Source of the DNA: an uncultured Mycobacterium sp.
Lineage (GTDB): Bacteria; Actinomycetota; Actinomycetes; Mycobacteriales; Mycobacteriaceae
Assembly: GCA_900078375.1 (NCBI GenBank)
Contig: FLQS01000016.1
Span: 1 to 64,000, forward strand
Length of the DNA stretch: 64,000 nt
Reading direction: 5' to 3'
Below, piece by piece: positions 46,141 to 55,286 of this stretch (within the stretch, counting starts at the first letter, position 1; each line of letters begins with the position of its first letter). Below the pieces are notes generated by a model. It did not search any database, was not told where the DNA came from, and worked only from the letters and a program-made list of their open reading frames with translations. The position numbers and the translations under genes were made by a program.

Positions 46141-47168
46141 CCCAGCCCGTCACCGGGGCGCGGGGTAGCTGGCAATGGGGCGTGTGTGGTGCGTCGGTCA
46201 TCGGGTCCGAACATGAACGGCGCGGTCTGGGCTGCGATGACGCCTACTGCTTCGGCGTCACCCGGGACTTCGTCGTGGCAGCCGTCGCCGACGGCGCGGG
46301 ATCGGTCACCGGCACCTCGGCGTGGGGTGCGTACACGGCTTGTCAGAGTGTGCTGGCGAACGCAATGCGGACCCGATTTATTGATGAATTCCGACGCAGC
46401 ACAGCAGAAGAAGCTGAGCAGATGCTGCGGGCGCTGTTCGAGAAGGCCACCGACCATGTCCACGCCCAGGCGCAGTTCTTCGGGCTGGAGAGCGCAAAGC
46501 TGGCCACGACGCTATGCGTCGCCCTCGCTGATCGCGATCACGCCGCCTTCGGCCAGATCGGTGACGGCGTCATCGCCACACAGACCGAGGAGCGCATCGA
46601 GACGTTGTTAATCGAGGACAAGGACGACTACCAAAACGCCACATGGTTCCTGCAGTCCGAGGGCGCGTTCGAAGAATCCTTCCGGACCGTGGTGCGCCCG
46701 GCAGTGACGGCGTTCGCACTCAGCACCGACGGAATGACCTACAAGATCACCAATGTCGCCAGCGGCGAACCGTACCAACCGTTCTTTCGTGGCTCCTGGG
46801 AACGGGTCCGTGCCGGGGCCAACTCGGCCAACTTCGCCTCTCTGTTGCGCAGCATCGAGGACGACCAGACCGGCGACGACAAGACCATGGTTCTGGCCAC
46901 CCTGCGTTGGGAAGACGACGACTACTATCCCAGCCCAGCACCAATCACCAAGATGACAGCCAGTTCGCCCACCCCGCCCACCCTCCATACGAATGTGCCT
47001 GCCGCTCAAACGGTCCCAACCGAACCTGCGCCACCGACACCGGAAGCCGCCGCTCCGACCCCTGACTCGGCGCCGCCGCCGGGCGACGCCGCCCCGATCG
47101 AGCCCGACACCACCCCGATCGACAGGCCAACCGGCCGTCCGCGGCTCTTTCGGCGGTCTGAGAGGTGA
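46137..47168 (+). CDS. PP2C-family Ser/Thr phosphatase of the triad
   Basis: About 343 residues from the ATG at 46137. The PP2C metal aspartates are in GCDDAY (about 32-36), VADGAGS (about 51-57), GDGV (about 142) and GDDKT (about 247). The catalytic domain ends near residue 265. A Pro/Thr/Ala-rich tail of about 75 residues follows. It likely reverses phosphorylation by the downstream kinase. Both ends overlap neighbouring genes, so the three proteins are made in step. Confidence 0.9.
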   Translation: MTQPVTGARGSWQWGVCGASVIGSEHERRGLGCDDAYCFGVTRDFVVAAVADGAGSVTGTSAWGAYTACQSVLANAMRTRFIDEFRRSTAEEAEQMLRALFEKATDHVHAQAQFFGLESAKLATTLCVALADRDHAAFGQIGDGVIATQTEERIETLLIEDKDDYQNATWFLQSEGAFEESFRTVVRPAVTAFALSTDGMTYKITNVASGEPYQPFFRGSWERVRAGANSANFASLLRSIEDDQTGDDKTMVLATLRWEDDDYYPSPAPITKMTASSPTPPTLHTNVPAAQTVPTEPAPPTPEAAAPTPDSAPPPGDAAPIEPDTTPIDRPTGRPRLFRRSER

Positions 47169-48541
47169 ACCTGGGGCTTGGGACCGGCCAGTCGGTCACG
47201 CTCGGGCCGGCACTGGCCAAAGCCGGCGAAGGCACGATCTATGACGTCGTCGGGCGGCCAGATTGGGCTGCCAAGGTGTTTCATCAGACCCTGCCCAATC
47301 TTGACCACAAACTCGCCAAAGTCGCCGCGATGACCCAGGCATCACCCGAGGGAGCGATCCAGCCGAACGGCTTCGCCGTACTGACTTGGCCTATCAGCAC
47401 TCTCAGCGACACGCATGGCCTGGTGGGGTACGTCATGCCTAAGATCGCAACCGCGACGTCGGTGGAAATCCATGCGCTGAGCAACCCGTCGAATAGGCGT
47501 GATCCACCGCCAAACGCTCCGCAGTGGGTCAAGCACGCCACCTGGGACCATTTGGTCAACGTCGCAGCGAACCTCTGCCTGGCTGTCGAGGTTGTCCATT
47601 GGGTCGGGGCGGTGATCGGCGACTTTCAGGAGCGCAACATCCTGGTCTCCGACACCACCGAGGTGACCCTCGTCGACTGCGACTCAATGCAGTTCACCGA
47701 TCCGGCCGGTCGGCAGTATCTGTGCACGGTCGGCAGGCCTGAATTCACCGCGCCCGAGCTGGCCGGCATCGACCTGCACACCCAGCCACGAAGCCAGGCC
47801 TCGGACCTGTTTGCGTTGGCCATCCACATCCACCAACTGCTGATGGGCGGCAACCATCCGTTCCTGCGCGGCGAATGGACAGGGCCAGGGGAACAGCCGG
47901 CCGCGTTGGCACTAGCTCGCAACGGCGATTGGGCCGGCGGCCCGTCTTCACAGCTGCGCACTCATCCGATGGCTCCGCCAGTGACGTTCCTGCCGGGCGA
48001 GATCCAACAATATTTCTATCGCGCGTTCACCGCGGGCGCGGTGGATCCCAACCACCGGCCGACCGCCGGGCAGTGGCGAGACGCGCTGCAACGGATCGCG
48101 GTCACCACGTGCCGCACAGGGCGGCATCAGATCCCGACGTCGTGTGCTGCGTGCCCGTGGTGCGCCATCGACGAAGCACGACAAGCCCGCCGCGGCGAAG
48201 GACCCGGCTTTCGCACCGCACCGAACACGGTGATGACGCCACCGAGCACCGGACCGATTCGCCAAGGCGGCGCGCCCCCGCCCCAACCGAAGATCGGCGG
48301 AATGAGCGCGCGCACTTTGACCATTGTTCTGATCGTGCTCGGCGTGCTCGCCGTCGCGTTGTCGGCATTCATCGCCTGGGCGTTGATCAGCGGTAGATCA
48401 ACAACATTCGGAGCGCCGGCACCGAGATCGATCAGCGTCTCGGTGTCGCGACCGTGCGTCGCAGGGGACTGTCAGTGGGAAGAAACGTTGCGCTGTTCGG
48501 AGGCGTTGTTGAGCGCGGATTGGCCCAACCCGTCGATCTGA
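47165..48541 (+). CDS. membrane-anchored protein kinase of the triad with zinc ribbon
   Basis: 458 residues from a GTG overlapping the PP2C stop. Kinase landmarks: KAGEGTIYDV loop, AAKVF (K37), catalytic-loop GDFQERN (D153, with Gln in place of the usual Lys) and DCD for DFG (D171). A C-terminal zinc ribbon (CRTGRH...CAACPWC, about 316-334) is typical of TerY-P kinases. One helix lies at about 381-407. The last 50 residues run into the antisense of the WXG100 gene: the two convergent genes overlap by 70 bases. That tail may be an acquired extension. Confidence 0.85.
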   Translation: MNLGLGTGQSVTLGPALAKAGEGTIYDVVGRPDWAAKVFHQTLPNLDHKLAKVAAMTQASPEGAIQPNGFAVLTWPISTLSDTHGLVGYVMPKIATATSVEIHALSNPSNRRDPPPNAPQWVKHATWDHLVNVAANLCLAVEVVHWVGAVIGDFQERNILVSDTTEVTLVDCDSMQFTDPAGRQYLCTVGRPEFTAPELAGIDLHTQPRSQASDLFALAIHIHQLLMGGNHPFLRGEWTGPGEQPAALALARNGDWAGGPSSQLRTHPMAPPVTFLPGEIQQYFYRAFTAGAVDPNHRPTAGQWRDALQRIAVTTCRTGRHQIPTSCAACPWCAIDEARQARRGEGPGFRTAPNTVMTPPSTGPIRQGGAPPPQPKIGGMSARTLTIVLIVLGVLAVALSAFIAWALISGRSTTFGAPAPRSISVSVSRPCVAGDCQWEETLRCSEALLSADWPNPSI

Positions 48542-48744
48542 TTCTGGGCGTCGAGCAGCGCCTTCTTGTGCTGGGGCCACCAATCGTGCACGAACGTCTG
48601 AGCGTCCTTGCCGTCCCAGACTGACGTCAAGGACTGAACTACCTTGTCGATCTGCGAGACCAGGTTGCCGATGTTGGCGGCCTGAGACTTGAGCTGACGG
48701 CCGGTACTCTCGACGGCTTCGACGTCCATCCCCATACGTGCCAT
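48472..48744 (-). CDS. WXG100 (ESAT-6-like) protein
   Basis: 90 residues from the ATG at 48744. Two helices are joined by a turn containing VWDG (about residues 42-45), the WxG motif. The second helix has FVHDWWPQHKKAL. It lacks the YxxxD/E secretion signal expected of ESX-1 type partners at its C terminus. By eye 63 of 90 positions match the N-terminal domain of the protein at 59924-60697. It is the last gene of the ATPase operon and is a likely secretion substrate or adaptor. Confidence 0.88.
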   Translation of the reverse strand: MARMGMDVEAVESTGRQLKSQAANIGNLVSQIDKVVQSLTSVWDGKDAQTFVHDWWPQHKKALLDAQNQIDGLGQSALNNASEQRNVSSH

Positions 48745-48880
48745 TGGTGATTGCCCTCCTAGTTGGATCCGGCCATGGTTGATCGGGTTGGCACGACTGT
48801 AGGGCACCGCTGAGTTGCGTTACGAGGGATTGTCGGTGGATTCATCCGAATGACGTACACCGCCTCGCGCCTGGCTTTGG

Positions 48881-49813
48881 TCAAGGGCGGGCGGGGCCCG
48901 CCTGATTCGCTGTGATGGGGTCGGGCAGGCCGAAAGCCGGCCCAGCTGCGCCCAGGTCTATGGTGTCGCCGACGCTGTGGGATACCGGCTGACCTGACAC
49001 CAGGTCGGTGAGGGTGAGGCTTCCCAATGGCGTCGTCGGCGCTGGATCACTGAACGACGACGGCCCCTTCGTATAGGCGATCGCCACGACGTTCTCGGGG
49101 TTGTAGCCGGGCCACGGCGTTCCGGTTGGCGTCAGCGTCGTGAAGCTGATGTTGGCCGGCGGGGTGAGCGGATGTGCTCCCGCACAACGCAACCGGGGAA
49201 CACCGGCCGGGTCGATCATCACCGCGGTGCCAGCCTGCAGAACGGCCTGTGTTCGGGAGGGTATACCGTCGGAGCCATACCCGTGGGAAGTCACCCAGGT
49301 GTCAACCGTCAGGACAGCCGGCGTCAGTGTGTTCAAGTAGAACGGGATCTGTTCGGGCCGCAGGCCTTCCACCTGCGCCCAGGCCTTCGCCCGGCCGCTG
49401 TGAGCGTCCAGGAAGTTGGCCAAGCCGGGTGCGTCACACGGCACGGGTTGGTCGATGGCACCGTACAACCCGGGATGCGCCCCCGACACCAACCGCACTG
49501 CCCGGTCCGGAGACACTGCTAAGCCGGTGGTGGCCGTCTGGATTGCCTGCATTGCTGCCGGGGACACCGCCACCGTCGGGATCGCCGGCGCGGTCACGAA
49601 TGATTCGGTGCCAGGGCTGTTGGCCGCAATCAGAGCAGCCGTGACGCGGTCTGGGCCGTGATCGTCGAAGATCGTCTCACGTTCGGTGAGGACGATTCCG
49701 ACCAGAGTCGCCAGCACTACTGCGGTCAGCACGACGGCAGCTACCGCGAGGACGGTACTCGCCCGCGGCGATGTCGGCGGGGCGGAGTTAGGGTCGGACC
49801 AGCCGGAGTTCAC
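48881..49813 (-). CDS. DUF6777-like single-pass protein
   Basis: 310 residues from a GTG overlapping the stop of the hydrolase-fusion gene (GTGA). A helix at about residues 21-45 anchors an extracytoplasmic domain containing GAHPGLYGAIDQPVPCD, AKAWAQVEGL, YLNTLTPAVLTVDTWVTSHG and VLQAGTAVMID. This pattern fits DUF6777, found in actinobacterial membrane proteins and kinases. Two cysteines (CDAPG, RCAG) may pair. Coupling to the hydrolase gene suggests it guards against, or helps, that protein outside the cell. This is inference. Confidence 0.7.
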   Translation of the reverse strand: MNSGWSDPNSAPPTSPRASTVLAVAAVVLTAVVLATLVGIVLTERETIFDDHGPDRVTAALIAANSPGTESFVTAPAIPTVAVSPAAMQAIQTATTGLAVSPDRAVRLVSGAHPGLYGAIDQPVPCDAPGLANFLDAHSGRAKAWAQVEGLRPEQIPFYLNTLTPAVLTVDTWVTSHGYGSDGIPSRTQAVLQAGTAVMIDPAGVPRLRCAGAHPLTPPANISFTTLTPTGTPWPGYNPENVVAIAYTKGPSSFSDPAPTTPLGSLTLTDLVSGQPVSHSVGDTIDLGAAGPAFGLPDPITANQAGPARP

Positions 49814-50823
49814 TGTGACGGTGATACGTCGACCACGGTGCCTTGGAACTTCTGCATGCTGGCCTTGACGTCGGTGAACCGAGGATCCGACGACTTGTCG
49901 AAGTCCTTGGCCACATCGTCATACAGCAGAGTGTGGTTGTAGTTCGTGTCGCTTAGCTCTCGAAACGGCACATCGGATCGGGACTCGAATACCGAGTTGT
50001 CGGGCGACGGGAACTGATTGGCAAGACCGACGATCGCGGTGAACAGACTGACGCCCGGCACTTCGGTGTTGACCGAATGCACTATGGAGCCCGATGCGGG
50101 TACCAGGTCAGGGACACCCTCAGAAGTATCGCCGTGCAGATGCACAGTCTGGACGCCGTTGAGGTCGGGAGTGACGATGGGCGACCCGTAGGTCACCAGA
50201 TTGGTGACATGGAACCCCAACCCGTTGGCCTGCGCCGCGACGTTCTGAGCGTCGATTCCGCCCTGGCTGAATCCCACCAGCATGATGTCGGTCTTGGCGC
50301 CGTCGGGAGAACCCTTCAGTGCCTCGCGAATTCGGGCGATCACGGCCGGGTCTGTTTTCCCGTCCAGCAGCGGAACGTTGCGTTCCAGCGTGCGGTTGTC
50401 GGTGGTGTTCATGCCCTGGAAGTAGACGATCAGGCGGGTCTTGCCGTCGGCGCCGAGGACTTTCTCGATGCGAACCCCGTCACCCACTTTGTTGTAGTTG
50501 TCGATATGCGCGAAGAGCTGTGCAGTCCCCACCGGCGCCGCCACGCCCAACCTGGCTCCGGCGGTGTTGCTGACCTGTTCCTGCTCTTGGGCGTTGCGGC
50601 GCAGGCTGGCCGCACCATCGCGTAACGCCGACACCGCCGCTTTCACACTGGGCTGCGCCACGCCGGTCCATTGTGATCGGAACCGATCGGAGTCGATACC
50701 CCACCACGGGCCGGTGACCGACGAATTCACCGCCTTGGCGGTGCCCTCGAGGGCACTCGCCACACTGTCGAACTGTGTTGCCGCCGAACGCAAATACTCG
50801 ACGTCGGCACCGCTATAGGCCAT
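49810..50823 (-). CDS. WXG100-domain/alpha-beta hydrolase fusion (candidate secreted lipase effector)
   Basis: 337 residues from the ATG at 50823 (AGGGAGG upstream). Residues 1-95 form a WXG100-type hairpin (YLRSAATQFDSVASAL, then TGPWWGIDSDRF in the turn). The rest is an alpha/beta-hydrolase-like domain with DIMLVGFSQGG (Ser about 187) as nucleophile elbow, VTYGSPIV and later DLVPASGSIVH. A T7SS effector design of this kind, WXG/LXG head with lipase tail, is known in Firmicutes. It lies 17 bases after the ATPase gene. Lipid substrate and export are inferred. Confidence 0.8.
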   Translation of the reverse strand: MAYSGADVEYLRSAATQFDSVASALEGTAKAVNSSVTGPWWGIDSDRFRSQWTGVAQPSVKAAVSALRDGAASLRRNAQEQEQVSNTAGARLGVAAPVGTAQLFAHIDNYNKVGDGVRIEKVLGADGKTRLIVYFQGMNTTDNRTLERNVPLLDGKTDPAVIARIREALKGSPDGAKTDIMLVGFSQGGIDAQNVAAQANGLGFHVTNLVTYGSPIVTPDLNGVQTVHLHGDTSEGVPDLVPASGSIVHSVNTEVPGVSLFTAIVGLANQFPSPDNSVFESRSDVPFRELSDTNYNHTLLYDDVAKDFDKSSDPRFTDVKASMQKFQGTVVDVSPSQ

Positions 50824-50840
50824 TTCTGCCTCCCTGAGGT

Positions 50841-53800
50841 CTAGATAGTTGGCTGGGCGACATGAAGCCAGGTTCCCTTACCACGCTCGATCAGAATCCC
50901 GCGGCCTGGCGGGAAGTAGCTGCCGTGCACGTGCCCGATGGAGGTACTCAACAAGCTGTCGGTGTCGGTGCCGTCGGGTGCCAGCACAATTCCACGGCGC
51001 GCCGACTTGAACGGCTGGGCCAATTGCCACGCCTGGCTCCACGAGGACACCCCCGATTCGCCCACCACGAAAACCGAAGCGTCGTTGAGGGTTTTCACCA
51101 GCCGCGTCAGGTCGTTCTCCGCTTCCGTACCGCCGAAGTCGGCCACCGATTCGATCACCACCATGAGAGTCGTGGCCGCGTCGCCAGGGAGTCGGGCCAT
51201 CAATTCATTGGCGTACTCAGCAACCCGCGCGGGACCGACGACCACATCGTCCCACTCGCCGGCCCCGGTCGCCGTAGAAGCCGCGGGAGCCAAATACACA
51301 AGCCGGATACCGGGGTTCGCCCGCCGCACTGCCTGGGCCAGCGTCATCACGGCGGTGGTCCGTCCACTGCCTGGCGGCCCAGTCACCATGAACACACCAT
51401 GCGGGTTGACCCCGACCGGCTCCAGCGTCTCATTGGCGAGGCCGATAGCAGGGCTGCCGGGTGCCGCGGTCGCAGGCAAGGCATAGAGCGGTATCTGCTC
51501 CGCCAGCCGAACGATCGGCTCAGGTTCTTGAAATCCCTTCTCGTGCATGGCTTCAGCCAGGTGTGCGATTGCGCGGCCCTGGACCGCGGTATTGGCGTCA
51601 CCGCCGAATACCGCTACCTGTACCTCTTGCCCGTCCATGACTCCACGGCCGGGTGGTGACGCAGCCGACAGCACGTCAAAGGACACACCCGCTAGTCCGT
51701 AGTCGTCATCGGAGGCAAGCCGTAGCACCAGCCGACGTTGGATGGTCGATGACAACGACGCCGACAGCGCGCCCGGCCGATCGGCCGTGACGATCACATG
51801 GATTCCCAGCATCCGGCCGTCGGCGGCGAGCTGGGTGAACATCCCGAAGTAGGGAGAGCGAGAAGCGTGCTCGTAGGCTTCGCGGAATGCCCCGATACTG
51901 TCGACCAGCAGCAAGATGCGCGGCTCGGGTTCGCCTGTGAGTTGGCGGTATTGGGCGATGTCGGAGGCGTGCGCCCGACTGAATTTCGCCGACCGTTCGT
52001 CGAGCAGCGCCGTCAACCGGCGCAGCACCCGGCCGATCCGTTCGTCGTCGGAAGCATCAACGATCGCGGCAACGTGCGGCAGCCCGTCGAGCATGCGCAA
52101 GCTGCCTGATCCGAAATCAAAGCCGTACACATGCACCGGCGCGCCGCCGGGCGCGAGCGCCGCCGACACCGCCAGGGTCCGCAACACGGTCGACTTGCCG
52201 GAGCCGCCGGTGCCGATGATTGCCATGTTGCCGTCGCGGTCCGGGTTGAACACCCCGAGCCGCTGGGCCTGGGCATCAGGCCAGTCGGCCTGACCGATCA
52301 CCAGTTGTTCGTCGTGTGCAAAACCGGCCAATTTTTCCAACGCGTATACCGGTGCCAGCGGCGGCAACCAGGGACGGCGCGGCGCGGCGATCGCCAGCGC
52401 TTCGGTCGCCGACCGAATCGTGGCGACAATGCGTCTGATATCGGTCGGCCCACCGACGTTGCGGGCTGCCGCTACCGACGTCAGCCACTGCCTCCGGCGG
52501 CCGAACACAAACTCGCACACGTCGATCGATGCCTGCTGGGGCTCGTCACTGGAGACCCCACCGACATAGCCGGACTGAAAGACAGTCAGCCGTCCTGGAC
52601 CGGTCTTCGCGACGGCACGCCCGGGCACCCCGAGCGGAAAGTGAGCAGCAAGGGGATCCTCGATAACGTCGACGGAGTCGTCGGCGTCGTTGAGTCGCAG
52701 CGCGATCCGCAGATTCGTATTGGCGCGCAGGTTGTCCTTGATCACCCCGGCCGGACGCTGGGTGGCCAGGATCAGGTGCAGACCGAGGGAGCGACCGCGC
52801 TGCGCGACGTCGATGACACCATCGACGAATTCGGGTACCTCACTGACCAGAGCCGCGAACTCGTCGACGATGATGATCAGACTCGGCGGGGTGTCAGGGT
52901 CACCTGACTGCTCCAACGTCACCAGATCCTTGGCGCCCTTGAGGTTCAGCAACTCCTCACGGCGACGAATCTCGGCGCGCAGCGACGTCAGCGCGCGCCG
53001 CACCAGATGCGGCGACAAGTCCGTGACGAGCCCCACGGTGTGGGGCAGGTGCACGCAGTCGGCGAATGCCGCGCCGCCCTTGTAGTCCACGAACAAGAAC
53101 GTGACCCGGTCGGGACTGTGCGCGGCGGCCATTCCCAGAACCCAGGTTTGCAAGAACTCGCTCTTACCCGAACCGGTTGTCCCGCCCACGAGTGCGTGCG
53201 GGCCGTGCTCGCGGAGGTCGAGATGGAAGTCGGCAGTGCCGGTCGAGCCGACCAACGCCCGCAGTGTGATCGGCTGCCCCGACGGCTGGTTGCGCGGACG
53301 CCGCGCCGAGACCGACTCATTGGCCAACCAGTCCCGGGTGACGGTCGCCGGGTCGCCGGCCAGTCCGGCGCCGGCCAACGTCACATACGAGACCGAGCGC
53401 GGCAGGTCGGTCTCGTCCTCGACAGCCGCCCCGACATCGACAACCGGGGCCAGCAGCAGCGCGACCTGGACGGAATCCGGGATATCGAGCGTCTCGCAGG
53501 CGATCGGGAACGTATGGCGGCCGCGGCGCACCTCGCCGACGGTCGAGCCGGCTGTCGCGTTGTCCACCAGCAGGAACGTCCGACAGGCTGCGGGCAGGCT
53601 GGTGACCTCGGTGGCCACCCAGATGACGTGCACCCCCACCGTTGCCCCGTGTTCAGCCAGTCGGGTCAAGCGGGGCCGGTCGATGGGGGCGGTGTCTTCC
53701 ACGACAACCACCACCGCAGGCAGCACACCTTGGGGCGGACCGTCCGAACTGATCGTGTCCTCACTGATCACCCCAAAGACCGGGGCGGCCGTGTCAATCG

Positions 53801-55286
53801 ACTCCCGGCGCTTCTTGACAAGGTCCTCTAGGCGCGCAAGCAATGCGGCAGCGCCGCTAGCGCTCTCGGTGAGATGATTGCCCGTCAGCGGGCTATGCAC
53901 AGAACCGGCGTGCGGCAACCATTCGAGCCACTCCCAGCACTGGCGGGCCTGTGGTGAACTGAACGCCGCGACGGCCACATCGGCCGGTGAGTGCAATCCG
54001 ACGAGTTGCATCACAATGCCGCGGGCGACTCCGTCGACCAAACCCCTTGGGCCGCAGACTCCCAACGCTCCGCATTCACGCAGATCAGCGACGATCGGGA
54101 CCTCACTGATCAATGCGAACTCGTCACGAAGCTGGGTCAACTGGGTGGCGTACTGGGCGTCACCGTCCTGCCCGTCGTGGATGTCGACCACGCAACGCGA
54201 CGGCGCGTCACCTAATCCCAGTCTGAAGCTGAGGAATTCGGGGGTTTCGGGGCGATGGGTCCATAGCAGGGGGCCGAGCCGATGGATAGCTTCAACGGTT
54301 TGCGACAACGCCGGGGTCTCGGCTAGGCGCGTTGCGCGCTCCACCCGCTGGGCGGTCGTGAGTTCCTCCGCCAGGCCACGTAGGGATTCGGCGAACCGTT
54401 TGATCGCCTCCTCCCGCCGCTTCTTCTCCTGGCGCCGGGTATCGAAGTACATCCCGATCATCAGCAGCGGACTCAATGCGACGAACAACACCGACAGCAG
54501 ACTGCGGGTGGTCACCAAAAGCGCCAGCCCCATGACTAGTGGCAGCAACATAGACACGATGGGCAGGTGCTGTGGTTCTGGCCGCGGCGGTACCGGCGGC
54601 GCGGCAAAGCGTCGTTCGGCGAATCGGGCCACCACACGTGGTGATCGATTGAATTCGATTGCACTACTGTCGGTTTGGACCGCGTGTGATCGGACAGTGG
54701 GCAGCACCGCCAGCTCGGTGGAGCCTAATCGCACCGTGTCGGTCGCCCCGATCACCGCCCGCTGGGTGGGTACCCCGCCAACCAACACGCCGTTTGGGCC
54801 GGCCAGGTTGGAAATTTCGATGGTGTCGCCGACGGAGATGGCGGCATGCAGGTCTGACAGGCTCGGATCGCTGAGCAACACGTCGCTGGTCAACGCAATC
54901 CCGATGCGGGAGTTGCCCGCCGACAGCGGAAATTCACGGCCCGCGTCGGGACCGGTCAACACCCGCAGCACCGCGACCGACCGGCCGTGACGCGAGCGTG
55001 GCGCCGGGCTGGCGGGAGCAGGCGTCACGCTGACCGTCGCTCCCGACCGGATACCCGAATCGATGAGGTTGCGCCGCGGGTCGAGCACGCGGCCTGGCGT
55101 GCCGCTGTCGAACGAACTGTGTTCGAGCTTGAGGGTGACGGCTACGGGCAGTGTGGCTGACCGCCGCTCGGGATCCCCGTCCACCAGAGCGGTCGCCAGG
55201 TCGCCGATCGACGCCGTCGCATCGGCGGTGATTGCCAGCTGAGCGTGACTGCCGTCAGCCCGGCGCAAGATGATCTTCAGCTGCAT
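50841..55286 (-). CDS. EssC/EccC-like FtsK/SpoIIIE ATPase with FHA domain
   Basis: 1481 residues. Order: a beta-grasp-like N terminus (1-90); an FHA domain (about 105-195, NSRIGIA, SDPSLSDLHA, GPNGVLVGG); two helices (about 240-280); then three ATPase modules. Walker A motifs are GGTTGSGKSE (about 700), GTGGSGKST (about 1027) and GPPGSGRTT (about 1305); the first has VDEFAALV as Walker B near 812. This single-chain layout resembles EssC of Firmicutes T7SSb more than EccCa/EccCb of ESX-1. It is the likely motor for the WXG100 proteins. Its start abuts the RDD stop (TAGATG). Confidence 0.92.
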   Translation of the reverse strand: MQLKIILRRADGSHAQLAITADATASIGDLATALVDGDPERRSATLPVAVTLKLEHSSFDSGTPGRVLDPRRNLIDSGIRSGATVSVTPAPASPAPRSRHGRSVAVLRVLTGPDAGREFPLSAGNSRIGIALTSDVLLSDPSLSDLHAAISVGDTIEISNLAGPNGVLVGGVPTQRAVIGATDTVRLGSTELAVLPTVRSHAVQTDSSAIEFNRSPRVVARFAERRFAAPPVPPRPEPQHLPIVSMLLPLVMGLALLVTTRSLLSVLFVALSPLLMIGMYFDTRRQEKKRREEAIKRFAESLRGLAEELTTAQRVERATRLAETPALSQTVEAIHRLGPLLWTHRPETPEFLSFRLGLGDAPSRCVVDIHDGQDGDAQYATQLTQLRDEFALISEVPIVADLRECGALGVCGPRGLVDGVARGIVMQLVGLHSPADVAVAAFSSPQARQCWEWLEWLPHAGSVHSPLTGNHLTESASGAAALLARLEDLVKKRRESIDTAAPVFGVISEDTISSDGPPQGVLPAVVVVVEDTAPIDRPRLTRLAEHGATVGVHVIWVATEVTSLPAACRTFLLVDNATAGSTVGEVRRGRHTFPIACETLDIPDSVQVALLLAPVVDVGAAVEDETDLPRSVSYVTLAGAGLAGDPATVTRDWLANESVSARRPRNQPSGQPITLRALVGSTGTADFHLDLREHGPHALVGGTTGSGKSEFLQTWVLGMAAAHSPDRVTFLFVDYKGGAAFADCVHLPHTVGLVTDLSPHLVRRALTSLRAEIRRREELLNLKGAKDLVTLEQSGDPDTPPSLIIIVDEFAALVSEVPEFVDGVIDVAQRGRSLGLHLILATQRPAGVIKDNLRANTNLRIALRLNDADDSVDVIEDPLAAHFPLGVPGRAVAKTGPGRLTVFQSGYVGGVSSDEPQQASIDVCEFVFGRRRQWLTSVAAARNVGGPTDIRRIVATIRSATEALAIAAPRRPWLPPLAPVYALEKLAGFAHDEQLVIGQADWPDAQAQRLGVFNPDRDGNMAIIGTGGSGKSTVLRTLAVSAALAPGGAPVHVYGFDFGSGSLRMLDGLPHVAAIVDASDDERIGRVLRRLTALLDERSAKFSRAHASDIAQYRQLTGEPEPRILLLVDSIGAFREAYEHASRSPYFGMFTQLAADGRMLGIHVIVTADRPGALSASLSSTIQRRLVLRLASDDDYGLAGVSFDVLSAASPPGRGVMDGQEVQVAVFGGDANTAVQGRAIAHLAEAMHEKGFQEPEPIVRLAEQIPLYALPATAAPGSPAIGLANETLEPVGVNPHGVFMVTGPPGSGRTTAVMTLAQAVRRANPGIRLVYLAPAASTATGAGEWDDVVVGPARVAEYANELMARLPGDAATTLMVVIESVADFGGTEAENDLTRLVKTLNDASVFVVGESGVSSWSQAWQLAQPFKSARRGIVLAPDGTDTDSLLSTSIGHVHGSYFPPGRGILIERGKGTWLHVAQPTI

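Noticed and set aside
45442..48541. Tellurite resistance operon
   Set aside because: The vWA protein is TerY-like, but no TerA-TerF-type companion lies nearby, so tellurite resistance is not supported.
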